A stretch of 64,000 nt of DNA from Blastochloris viridis (GTDB lineage: Bacteria; Pseudomonadota; Alphaproteobacteria; UBA2136; UBA6156), in NCBI GenBank assembly GCA_005768725.1, contig VAFM01000002.1, forward strand, positions 1 to 64,000. The letters run 5' to 3'. Made by a program: the position numbers and the translations under genes. Positions within the stretch are counted from its first letter, which is position 1; every line of letters starts with the position of its first letter. This document shows, in pieces, positions 55,207 through 64,000 of this stretch. The notes beneath the pieces are model-generated. The model made no database searches and was not told the origin of the DNA. It saw only the letters and a list, made by a program, of their open reading frames with translations.

Positions 55207-55233
55207 CAAAAAAGCCCCGCGCAAGGCGGGGCT
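55207..55233 (-). terminator. rRNA terminator
   Basis: On the minus strand AGCCCCGC-CTTGC-GCGGGGCT then TTTTTT, about 60 bp after 5S rRNA. Confidence 0.9.
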
Positions 55234-55291
55234 AAATCTCTGTGTAAGGTAGTCGGTATTCTCTTGTAAGTATTCTGCATAAGCAACAAAC

Positions 55292-55405
55292 CCTGGCAAC
55301 GTGCTACTCTCCCATGCCTTAAGACATAGTACCATTGCCGCAGGAGGGCTTCACGGCCGTGTTCGGAATGGGAACGGGTTTTAAACCTCCGCCATGGTCA
55401 CCAGA
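55292..55405 (-). rRNA. rrf: 5S ribosomal RNA
   Basis: The minus strand starts TCTGGTGACCATGGCGGAGG and ends GCACGTTGCCAGGG, with CCCGTTCCCATTCCGAACAC in the middle, the universal 5S core. The ends pair (CTGG/CCAG). Ends are approximate to a few bases. Confidence 0.95.
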
Positions 55406-55487
55406 GAATGTTGCTAATGCAAAATACTCAACCAAGGGAATTAATAATCAACAAAACCATATCATTAGTATGGTGTCTTTTCAGAGC

Positions 55488-55509
55488 AACTTAAAGTTCA
55501 CTTTAAGTT
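55488..55509. other. Hairpin in 23S-5S spacer
   Basis: AACTTAAAG-TTCA-CTTTAAGTT is a 9-bp perfect stem between 23S and 5S rRNA, a likely processing site. There is no tRNA in this spacer. Confidence 0.5.
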
Positions 55510-55534
55510 AGCTAAAATCTACGCTCAAACAAGT

Positions 55535-58273
<2,739 letters not shown>

Positions 58274-58548
58274 TTCTCATAATAAATTATCGATTGTCAC
58301 TTCTTTCGAAGTTCAATCCGCCTTGTAAGAGCGCAGATTCTAACCAACCGAAGCTGATCACTTTCTGTCACTCTGTAAGTATACCATACGTTTGTGTAGT
58401 AAGTTGTTAGTCCCAGACACGGAAATGTCTTAGGCAACTTCCACACGGCTATATGGAGATTGTTGATTATTGACTACCTATTCGGTTTTCACAGAACTCG
58501 TTGAGGGCTTTCTCTTCCGTTCTTTCGAACCGGTTGATTGCCTCGACG
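58274..58548 (-). other. 23S rRNA 5' leader
   Basis: About 275 nt between the promoter and mature 23S. It holds small hairpins (for example ACTTC-GAAA-GAAGT, and GACA-TTTCCG-TGTC) but no tRNA and no 16S 3' end. The 16S anti-Shine-Dalgarno sequence was looked for and is absent. Confidence 0.7.
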
Positions 58549-58554
58549 GATGGG

Positions 58555-58583
58555 CTTCTAACCCGACCCCCCTCCCCTGTCAA
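58555..58583 (-). promoter_or_regulatory. Promoter of 23S-5S unit
   Basis: On the minus strand TTGACA, 17 bp, TAGAAG, then GC-rich CCCATCCG. A perfect -35, ideal spacing and GC-rich start region fit a strong, growth-controlled rRNA promoter. Confidence 0.7.
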
Positions 58584-58699
58584 CACCCCTTTTTCATCTT
58601 TTTGCAAACTTTCTTGCAACCCACTCAAAACACGTAGGTACGATATCTAAAAAAGGTTGAGAAAAGCCACTTTCAGCCGCCTCGTCGGCCCGATATGCC

Positions 58700-58745
58700 T
58701 AAAAAAGAACCCCGCCCTGTTACCAGCAGCGGGGGTCCTTTTAAG
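58700..58745 (-). terminator. Usg-gene terminator
   Basis: On the minus strand GACCCCCGC and GCGGGGTTC around TGCTGGTAACAGG, then TTTTTT. Confidence 0.8.
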
Positions 58746-58755
58746 GTTTCAGGTA

Positions 58756-59058
58756 TCAATGGACGATGATTTCGCCGCTCACTTGCCGCCATTCCGTGGC
58801 GGAAATGAGTTTCCGATGGACGTACTTCACGGCATGAAGCGGTCCATCAAGGGTCTCCTGCCAGAACTGGAGGAACTTATTCATCTCCGGAAAGTCCGGT
58901 GCGATGTCGTAGTCCTGCCAGATATAGCTTTGGAGAAACCACTGGTGGTCGGGTTTGCGATAGATGATCTCAGCCGTGGTCATGCCATAACCTTTCAGCA
59001 TCAGCTCCATTTCAGAAGCCTTGTCCGATTTAGAGACTGAGGAAGATGGAGTAATCAT
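58756..59058 (-). CDS. usg: Usg family protein
   Basis: The 100-aa product matches the alphaproteobacterial Usg family: MELMLKGYGMTTAEIIYRKP, then DHQWFLQSYIWQDYDIAPDF and GPLHAVKYVHRKLISATEWR. Function is unknown; the name came from a gene upstream of another locus. AAGGAG lies 9 nt before the ATG at 59058. It lies immediately upstream of the rRNA promoter in the same direction and is separated from it by a terminator. Confidence 0.92.
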   Translation of the reverse strand: MITPSSSVSKSDKASEMELMLKGYGMTTAEIIYRKPDHQWFLQSYIWQDYDIAPDFPEMNKFLQFWQETLDGPLHAVKYVHRKLISATEWRQVSGEIIVH

Positions 59059-59212
59059 AGGGATGCTCTCCTTCTCTATATATAGAAGATATAGAAGTAA
59101 CAAACGTCACGCGACCTAACCATTCTACAAAATTCCCACCCCTCGCCAATCAAAATCAGGCAGTTGGGCCAAAAAACCTTTACACCCCCTCTTCACCCCT
59201 TAGTATGGGCCC

Positions 59213-60964
59213 ATGTCGACACCTCTTATATCTACTATTGTATTAGGTCTCGTACTGGCATTCGTGTTTGGTACGGTGGCCCACCGCCTTAAATTATCCC
59301 CCATTGTTGGCTATCTGGCCGCCGGTATCCTGCTGGGGCCGTTCACACCGGGGTTTGTTGCCGACCAGCATATGGCGATCGAACTCGCCGAACTCGGCGT
59401 CATCCTCCTGATGTTCGGGGTCGGCCTGCACTTTTCCTGGAGCGACCTGACCGCCGTGCGCCCCATTGCCCTGCCCGGAGCTGTCGCCCAGATCGCTCTG
59501 GCCACACTTATGGGTATGGCGCTGGCCGATTATATGGGCTGGAGCGCCGGCGCCGGGCTTGTCTTCGGCTTAGCGCTGTCGGTCGCCAGCACGGTGGTAC
59601 TTATCCGCGCCCTGGCCGAGAACAATATCACCGAGACCGAACAAGGCCGCATTGCCGTCGGCTGGCTGATTGTCGAAGACCTCGTCATGGTGGTGGCGCT
59701 TCTTATGCTGCCGTTGCTGGCCCCGGCGCTGAAAGATTCCACTCTCAGCTTCACTATGCCTTCGCTCGCCGAGCCCGGCCCCATCGTGACGGCTCTGGCC
59801 GCCATGACCCTCAAACTCGCCGCCTTTGCCGGGATACTCTATTATATAGGGCGCCGCGTCTTGCCGCTTACACTTCATTATATAGCACGTACCGGCTCGC
59901 GGGAGCTCTTCCGCCTCGGCGTGCTCGCCATTGCCTTGGGCGTGGCCTACGGTGCGGCAAAAGGGTTTGGCGTGTCGTTTGCACTGGGTGCATTCTTTGC
60001 CGGTATGCTTCTGGCGGGGTCTACGCTGGGCCACCGTGCGGCCGAAGAAACCCTCCCCCTGCGCGACGCCTTCGCCGTTCTGTTCTTTGTCGCGGCGGGG
60101 ATGATGTTCGACCCCAAGATCCTTGTCAGCCACCCACTGGAAACGTTGGCAACGTTCCTCATCATCGTCTTTGGTAAATCCGTGGCCGCCTTTGCCATCA
60201 TGCGTGCGGCGGGGGCCGACAACGGCAAGTCTCTCACCATTTCCGCCAGCCTGGCCCAGATCGGCGAATTTTCGTTCATTCTGGCAACGCTTGGCCTCAG
60301 CCTGCAACTGCTGCCGCAACAGGCTCACAGTCTCATTGTCGCAGGCGCCATTCTCTCGATCATGATCAACCCGATCCTCTTCTCGCTCATCGGCAAGGTC
60401 TCTTCGTGGGCCGATATGTTCGAGGGCACGCCGTGCATGGAACGCCCGCCGCTGCCGGATGTCCCCGAGGGCGAGCCCCTCAGCCGCCACGCGGTGGTCA
60501 TTGGTTACGAGAATCCGTCCATCTCGGTCATCCGCGCGCTCATCAGCCATGGCATTCCGGTCTATGTGCTGGAAGGCCGCGAGGTGAACCTGCATATCAT
60601 GGCCAGCCAGATGCATCACGCCATTCAGGAAGGCTTCATCCGTTACGGAGCCGAGAGCGGCGCCAACTTTACCGATGCTGCCGCCCTGGTGCTCAGCACG
60701 CCCTTCCATCAGCGTGCCGAAGCGTTGGCCGCCCGCGCCCTGCATGATAATCCGGACCTGATGCTGATCGGCTATGCCAGCACGCCGGAACACGAGTACT
60801 GGCTGCACGCGCAAAACGCCCGCCTCATCATCCAGCCGGAAACCGACCAGACCTCGGCCGCCGCGCAGATCGCCGATACGATTATCGACGATGGCTTCAT
60901 TCAGGCCAAAAACCAAACCGAGCACGTCAATCGCGCCGCGGTCATCAAACCCAAATCCAAATAA
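59213..60964 (+). CDS. KefB/YbaL-type cation:proton antiporter
   Basis: A 583-aa CPA2 transporter. About 12 helices (1-390) include LSPIVGYLAAGILLGPFTPG, GWLIVEDLVMVVALLMLPLL and AFFAGMLLAGSTLGHRAAEE. A cytosolic RCK/TrkA-N-like domain follows (about 425-565). Its Rossmann loop reads HAVVIGYENPSISVIRALIS, so the usual GxGxxG nucleotide motif (GYGRVG in YbaL) is lost. Transport of K+ or Na+ against protons is the family role; nucleotide control seems altered. No clear Shine-Dalgarno. Confidence 0.9.
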   Translation: MSTPLISTIVLGLVLAFVFGTVAHRLKLSPIVGYLAAGILLGPFTPGFVADQHMAIELAELGVILLMFGVGLHFSWSDLTAVRPIALPGAVAQIALATLMGMALADYMGWSAGAGLVFGLALSVASTVVLIRALAENNITETEQGRIAVGWLIVEDLVMVVALLMLPLLAPALKDSTLSFTMPSLAEPGPIVTALAAMTLKLAAFAGILYYIGRRVLPLTLHYIARTGSRELFRLGVLAIALGVAYGAAKGFGVSFALGAFFAGMLLAGSTLGHRAAEETLPLRDAFAVLFFVAAGMMFDPKILVSHPLETLATFLIIVFGKSVAAFAIMRAAGADNGKSLTISASLAQIGEFSFILATLGLSLQLLPQQAHSLIVAGAILSIMINPILFSLIGKVSSWADMFEGTPCMERPPLPDVPEGEPLSRHAVVIGYENPSISVIRALISHGIPVYVLEGREVNLHIMASQMHHAIQEGFIRYGAESGANFTDAAALVLSTPFHQRAEALAARALHDNPDLMLIGYASTPEHEYWLHAQNARLIIQPETDQTSAAAQIADTIIDDGFIQAKNQTEHVNRAAVIKPKSK

Positions 60965-60967
60965 AAC

Positions 60968-60990
60968 AAACCTCCCGCAAGGGAGGTTTT
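60968..60990 (+). terminator. Intrinsic terminator
   Basis: AAACCTCCC-GCAA-GGGAGGTTT then TCTTTT. Confidence 0.9.
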
Positions 60991-61021
60991 CTTTTCGGAC
61001 ACTCTATTGAGAGAATAAGAA

Positions 61022-61099
61022 ACACCGTTGGAGCTAACGCTCACAACGGTGTCCTTTGAGCCCCCCGGCTCATTATCGTTATACGTGCCCCGAGCACGT
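61022..61099 (-). terminator. Three hairpins in a row behind SleB-like gene
   Basis: On the minus strand, after the stop: ACGTGC-GCACGT, then GAGCC-GGCTC, then a long ACACCGTTG...CAACGGTGT stem with inner GAGC/GCTC, followed by TTCTTATT. The last can end transcription. Confidence 0.6.
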
Positions 61100-61656
61100 T
61101 AGTTCAAAGCAAGGTCAACACTCTGTTGCGCAGCCCGTTGCTTCAACTTGGCCGTTACGGCCTTGTTGCGCGCTTCCTGTACATACAGGGTGCGCTTTTT
61201 CCCATTGCCGTCGACGAAGGTGTACTTCGCCAGCAGCTTGCCCCATTCAGGGTGGTACTTCATATCGAAGTGCCATGCCGTTGCCAGATGCGGAGCGATG
61301 ATCTCGCCCTTCTTCAGTTTACCGAAGTAAGGCTGAAGAATCTCAGCCGTTTCTTTAAAGCGCTCAGCTTCAGAACCGACCCAGGGGGTCTTCTTGTCCT
61401 GCGGGCCGAACATTTCCTTCTTGTCGTACACGACGCGAGAGACATTGGTCGCGTCACCATAGTAGTAAGCGCGGTTGCTCACGGTCTGTACGATCGCCTT
61501 GATCTGGTTGTAGTCAAGGTAACCTTCGGTCACCGCAACATGCACCAGGGCATTTTCCTGTGGGTTAGGCAGTTTTCCAGTTGATCCTGCATGAGCGCTC
61601 GCCATCTGGAGAACAAGCGTCATGGTGACGAACATCATCACTTTAAGAAAGTTCAT
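61099..61656 (-). CDS. SleB-like cell-wall hydrolase
   Basis: A 185-aa exported protein with signal peptide MNFLKVMMFVTMTLVLQMAS. The mature part resembles the Hydrolase_2/SleB fold: NALVHVAVTEGYLDYNQIKA, IVQTVSNRAYYYG, VSRVVYDKKEMFG. The Glu in TEG fits the catalytic Glu of that family, though the usual EARGE context is only partly kept. It would cut peptidoglycan in the periplasm. The start at 61656 has only a weak GGAA site. A good promoter lies 94 bp upstream. Confidence 0.65.
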   Translation of the reverse strand: MNFLKVMMFVTMTLVLQMASAHAGSTGKLPNPQENALVHVAVTEGYLDYNQIKAIVQTVSNRAYYYGDATNVSRVVYDKKEMFGPQDKKTPWVGSEAERFKETAEILQPYFGKLKKGEIIAPHLATAWHFDMKYHPEWGKLLAKYTFVDGNGKKRTLYVQEARNKAVTAKLKQRAAQQSVDLALN

Positions 61657-61749
61657 TTTCGGTGTTCCGTAGGCCATTGGAATCGGAGTGGCCGTGGGCT
61701 CCGGATAAGGGTGAAGTGGTTCTGTGTTAGTTTCATACTTACAAGTACG

Positions 61750-61778
61750 GAGATAGCAATCCGGTTCCCCCTCTACAA
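61750..61778 (-). promoter_or_regulatory. Promoter of SleB-like gene
   Basis: On the minus strand TTGTAG, 17 bp, TATCTC, the same -10 as at 24843. Confidence 0.45.
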
Positions 61779-61934
61779 CCCTTTACCACCGCCAAAATAA
61801 CGCCTTGTAAGCTTACACACCGTAAGATAGAAGCCAAAATCCAGCATAACGGCCACTTTTAACCGCAACGAAGCGACATAAACCGCCTCGTTCCCCGTAA
61901 GCAAAACAGCCCTCTTCGTAAGGGCTTGGTAACG

Positions 61935-61953
61935 AAAAACGCCCCGAGGGGCG
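61935..61953 (-). terminator. Intrinsic terminator
   Basis: On the minus strand CGCCC-CTCG-GGGCG then TTTTT, after the DUF2061 gene. Confidence 0.75.
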
Positions 61954-61961
61954 CCAATCTC

Positions 61962-62240
61962 CTAATGCCGATGCTTTAAAATCTTCTCAAGCAGGCTCAC
62001 AACAGGCCCCGTGCTGTTGATCACTTCGTCATGGTAATCCTTCACCTTGCGGCGCTTCTCCACACGGTGCCAGATGCGCTCATGGAAGAAGTAGCAGAAC
62101 GTCTGTACGAACGGCTCCACCATCCCGATGGCGAATGCAATGGCCCAGCTCCCGCTCAGCACATAAGCCACGCAAATGGCCACGCTCATGTGCATCACGG
62201 CGTAGGTGCTGGTTTTCATCAGGCTTAACGGTATCTTCAT
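61962..62240 (-). CDS. DUF2061 membrane protein, 92 aa
   Basis: The family core is MKTSTYAVMHMSVAICVAYV, then LSGSWAIAFAIGMVEPFVQT and FCYFFHERIWHRV. Two hydrophobic helices are present, with a basic stretch KRRKVKD after them. The function of DUF2061 is unknown. AAGGA lies 7 nt before the ATG at 62240. It is 88 bp behind the DUF930 gene, perhaps one transcript. Confidence 0.85.
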   Translation of the reverse strand: MKIPLSLMKTSTYAVMHMSVAICVAYVLSGSWAIAFAIGMVEPFVQTFCYFFHERIWHRVEKRRKVKDYHDEVINSTGPVVSLLEKILKHRH

Positions 62241-62328
62241 GGGGCATTCCTTCTTAACGAAGCCAAACTGCCAGAAACCATAAAATAAGAAAAGCACCTC
62301 CAAGAGGCGCCCGTTTCTTTTTCGTCTA

Positions 62329-62727
62329 TCACGGGAATAACCCCAACTCGTCCCACTGCGACCGTTCGATCTTCTTGCCCAGCTTGTAACTGAAGTGGGT
62401 GACCTTGGAATGATCCGGATTGGTAGAGCACTGATACGCCAGATAATACCAGACCCCCCTGCTTCGCAGCAGTGCATGGTTTCCCCACACACTGTTGGCA
62501 CTGGAGTAATGCGGCGGTTTCAGGTAATCGATCATCACATGCTCGGGGTGCAACGCATTCTTATCGTTATCGATGCGCTCCATGCCCTCAAGCTCACAGA
62601 TCTTCACCAGACGCGTCTCCGGATTGAGACCATCCAGAACCTTCTCGGCCTTCTGGTCATAGGCCTGAACAACCGAGACCTGAAACACCAGAACACTGAA
62701 TAAAGCAGCACGCACACACAAACCCAT
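62329..62727 (-). CDS. DUF930 exported protein, 132 aa
   Basis: A signal peptide (MGLCVRAALFSVLVFQVSVV then QAY) precedes a DUF930 domain: RLVKICELEGMERIDNDKNA, ALLRSRGVWYYLAYQCSTNP, and VTHFSYKLGKKIERSQWDEL. DUF930 is found mainly in alphaproteobacteria; its role is unknown. Two Cys (in KICE and YQCS) are probably disulfide-bonded in the periplasm. The ATG at 62727 has no clear ribosome-binding site; a TTG two codons upstream is possible. Confidence 0.8.
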   Translation of the reverse strand: MGLCVRAALFSVLVFQVSVVQAYDQKAEKVLDGLNPETRLVKICELEGMERIDNDKNALHPEHVMIDYLKPPHYSSANSVWGNHALLRSRGVWYYLAYQCSTNPDHSKVTHFSYKLGKKIERSQWDELGLFP

Positions 62728-62767
62728 AGACAAGGAAATACCAGCAAACCGCCAGAAGCGTCAACCT

Positions 62768-62872
62768 TGGCTCCCTCACACGAATGCGTACCGACGCCAT
62801 CCTGCTTGCAAAGCAAGTGCGTCGCGCCAAAGGTACGCACACTTAACTCTCTAACTGAGCTACGGGCACACC
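62768..62872 (-). pseudogene. Decayed tRNA-Ala copy with hairpin insert
   Basis: The minus strand reads GGTGTGCCCGTAGCTCAGTT, like the intact tRNA-Ala, then carries an insert, then CTTGCTTTGCAAGCAGGATG with GCGTCGG, again tRNA-Ala. The acceptor 3' strand is lost. Nested perfect arms (62785-62792 with 62832-62839, 62793-62797 with 62819-62823, 62805-62809 with 62813-62817) replace the cloverleaf with one long hairpin. It cannot be a working tRNA. Confidence 0.75.
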
Positions 62873-62884
62873 AAATATGCCCAT

Positions 62885-62908
62885 GAAAAAACACTCCCGA
62901 AGGAGTGT
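62885..62908 (-). terminator. tRNA-Ala terminator
   Basis: On the minus strand ACACTCC-TTCG-GGAGTGT then TTTTTT. The decayed copy lies beyond it. Confidence 0.9.
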
Positions 62909-62917
62909 TGAATTCTT

Positions 62918-62993
62918 TGGTGGACCCGAACGGATTCGAACCGACGACATCCTGCTTGCAAAGCAGGCGCTCTACCAACTGAGCTACGGGCCC
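62918..62993 (-). tRNA. tRNA-Ala (UGC anticodon)
   Basis: A 76-nt tRNA with encoded CCA. Acceptor GGGCCCG pairs with CGGGTCC; the D-arm is GCTCAGTTGGTAGAGC; the anticodon arm CCTGCTTTGCAAGCAGG gives UGC. In most relatives this tRNA sits in the 16S-23S spacer; here it stands alone, in line with the split rRNA genes. Confidence 0.96.
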
Positions 62994-63079
62994 ACCGGAC
63001 ATGCGTGTAACATAGGGTTCGGCTTATGCTCAAGTACATTTTTACACAAAACGCACCATCTGCCGCAAATTCCGGCAAA

Positions 63080-64000
63080 CTAGCGTCGTTTGCGCTTCCG
63101 CAAAGCCTCAACCTCGGCATTGATGCTCGACCCGATCAGCAATATCAAGGTCGAAAGCCAGATCCACATCATCAAACCGATAGCCGCCCCCAGAGACCCA
63201 TACGTCTTGTCGTAGTTGGCAAAGTTAGACAGATACATCGAGAACAATCCCGACATGATCACCCACGCCAGCACCACAAACACGCCACCGGGCGTCACCC
63301 AGTGCATATGGGGCTTTACGCGGTCAGGGCCGTAGCGGGTCAGCATACCAATGGCCATGGCGCTGATAGCCATCAGCAGCGGCCAGCGGGTCAGTTTGAT
63401 AAGCCGCCCGGTAAACTCATCCAGCCCGACAAACGTCAGCACCAGCGGCACCACCGCAATCGCCACCAAATAGATAATCACAATGAACACCGCGCCCAAT
63501 GCAAAGGTAAAACTGATGGCATTGAGCTTGACGAAGCCCCGTCCTTCTTTGGCACCATAGGTCATGTTCAGGCCGTCAATCAGGGCCTTCATCGCGTTGT
63601 TAATGCTCCAGAACGCTGCCAGCAAGCTCAGTACAAAACCAAGCCCCAGGGTAGTTGGCGGTGCCGCCAGCAGGCTATCCAATTGCGCACGGATCAAACT
63701 GATCGCCGGCGGTGGCAAAACGTCGGAGACCGCCACAAGCTGCTCCCCAATCATCACCGGGTTGGCCAGCAACCCGAAGATGGACACCAGCGCCGTCAAC
63801 GCCGGGAAGAGTGCCAGAATCACATAAAAGGTCACACCCGCCGCCACAAGGCTCAACCGGGCCTCGTCAATTTTGCGGAAAACGCGCCAGCACACGCCCT
63901 GCCATCCCTTTTTGGGCGGCTCGATCGAAGACAGCGCGTCGCCGATGGCTTCACCATGCTCCCACAATTTTTCCTGCACCTGCTTAACAGGCTTGGCGGC
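63080..64000 (-). CDS. YihY/BrkB-family membrane protein (5' end outside window)
   Basis: At least 299 aa with six hydrophobic segments and the family signature: SLVAAGVTFYVILALFPALT, AAFWSINNAMKALIDGLNMT, YLSNFANYDKTYGSLGAAIG, LMMWIWLSTLILLIGSSINA. The family was once called RNase BN by mistake; its role in the inner membrane is not settled. The frame stays open to the window edge. A GTG at 63979 after GCAG is a possible start, so the gene may be complete or may begin upstream. Confidence 0.9.
   Translation of the reverse strand, partial: AAKPVKQVQEKLWEHGEAIGDALSSIEPPKKGWQGVCWRVFRKIDEARLSLVAAGVTFYVILALFPALTALVSIFGLLANPVMIGEQLVAVSDVLPPPAISLIRAQLDSLLAAPPTTLGLGFVLSLLAAFWSINNAMKALIDGLNMTYGAKEGRGFVKLNAISFTFALGAVFIVIIYLVAIAVVPLVLTFVGLDEFTGRLIKLTRWPLLMAISAMAIGMLTRYGPDRVKPHMHWVTPGGVFVVLAWVIMSGLFSMYLSNFANYDKTYGSLGAAIGLMMWIWLSTLILLIGSSINAEVEALRKRKRR

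Larger units (their letters stand above)
61657..61961. other. Intergenic region before SleB-like gene
   Basis: About 305 bp with no ORF that I trust. It holds the promoter at 61750-61778, a perfect 12-bp palindrome TGTAAGCTTACA (near 61805), and the hairpin GCCCT-CTTCGTA-AGGGC (61911-61927). Confidence 0.5.

Noticed and set aside
58274..58755. Possible 16S rRNA or spacer tRNA upstream of 23S
   Set aside because: No 16S 3' end, anti-Shine-Dalgarno or tRNA cloverleaf is present; a promoter and a terminator occupy the space.
62604..63002. 132-aa frame reading through both tRNA-Ala sequences
   Set aside because: It is a translation of tRNA sequence (VAQLVERLLCKQDVVGSNP-type artefact), not a gene.

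Overview
The window is chromosomal DNA of an alphaproteobacterium. The gene families point there: ELM1-like protein, UPF0314 inside the rpmH-rnpA-yidD-yidC cluster, Usg, DUF930, SdhE beside mfd and recG, a CycM-like anchored cytochrome c, and XRE regulators with the usual alphaproteobacterial helix-turn-helix. Porin, O-antigen ligase, chemoreceptor and aerobic haem synthesis suggest a Gram-negative, oxygen-using cell with a motile or sensing lifestyle. The sequence does not fix the order. Two traits are unusual for the class: a one-chain glycyl-tRNA synthetase, and 23S-5S rRNA genes with no 16S gene beside them.

Layout. 0-5.4 kb: leftward isoprenoid, nuclease and glycan genes (ELM1-like, ispA, xseB, glycosyltransferase, O-antigen ligase). 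5.4-7.7 kb: glycyl-tRNA synthetase behind an apparent glycine-rich leader peptide, then an XRE regulator. 7.8-12.3 kb: small orphan genes, a TlpA-like lipoprotein coupled to a SlmA-like TetR regulator. 12.4-15.5 kb: yidC, UPF0314, yidD, rnpA, rpmH. 15.7-21.2 kb: cytochrome c, three small membrane proteins, a pilin-like protein, a BOF protein, topA. 21.2-25.7 kb: many small genes among rpoZ and smpB, including two related mini membrane proteins with near-identical promoters. 25.8-33.4 kb: mfd, sdhE, recG, ssb, bolA-like and grxD. 33.4-41.2 kb: an AT-richer two-gene operon with a giant TraG/VirB6/DotA-type membrane protein. 41.5-49.4 kb: soluble chemoreceptor, tRNA-Ser with a repeat-dense tail, porin, ABC exporter, a secreted C1q-like protein, hemF, cold-shock protein. 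49.5-55.1 kb: tandem paralogous membrane proteins, Hsp70-like ATPase, Sel1 protein, metallopeptidase, two SIMPL proteins. 55.3-58.6 kb: 5S and 23S rRNA with their own promoter. 58.7-64 kb: Usg, KefB/YbaL-like transporter, SleB-like hydrolase, DUF2061, DUF930, a decayed tRNA-Ala, an intact tRNA-Ala and a YihY-type membrane protein.

Several genes work together: SSB, RecG, Mfd, TopA and XseB in DNA maintenance; RpmH, RnpA, YidD and YidC in ribosome, tRNA and membrane-protein biogenesis; BolA and Grx4 in iron-sulfur handling; SmpB in ribosome rescue. The most interesting signals lie between genes: a family of roughly 105-bp quasi-palindromes placed just behind leftward genes, the glycine-codon leader, duplicated small-protein promoters, and tRNA-derived repeats.

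All calls come from reading the sequence. Family names rest on motif recognition, not on searches. Promoter and terminator calls are pattern matches, and start codons were chosen from visible ribosome-binding sites where possible.
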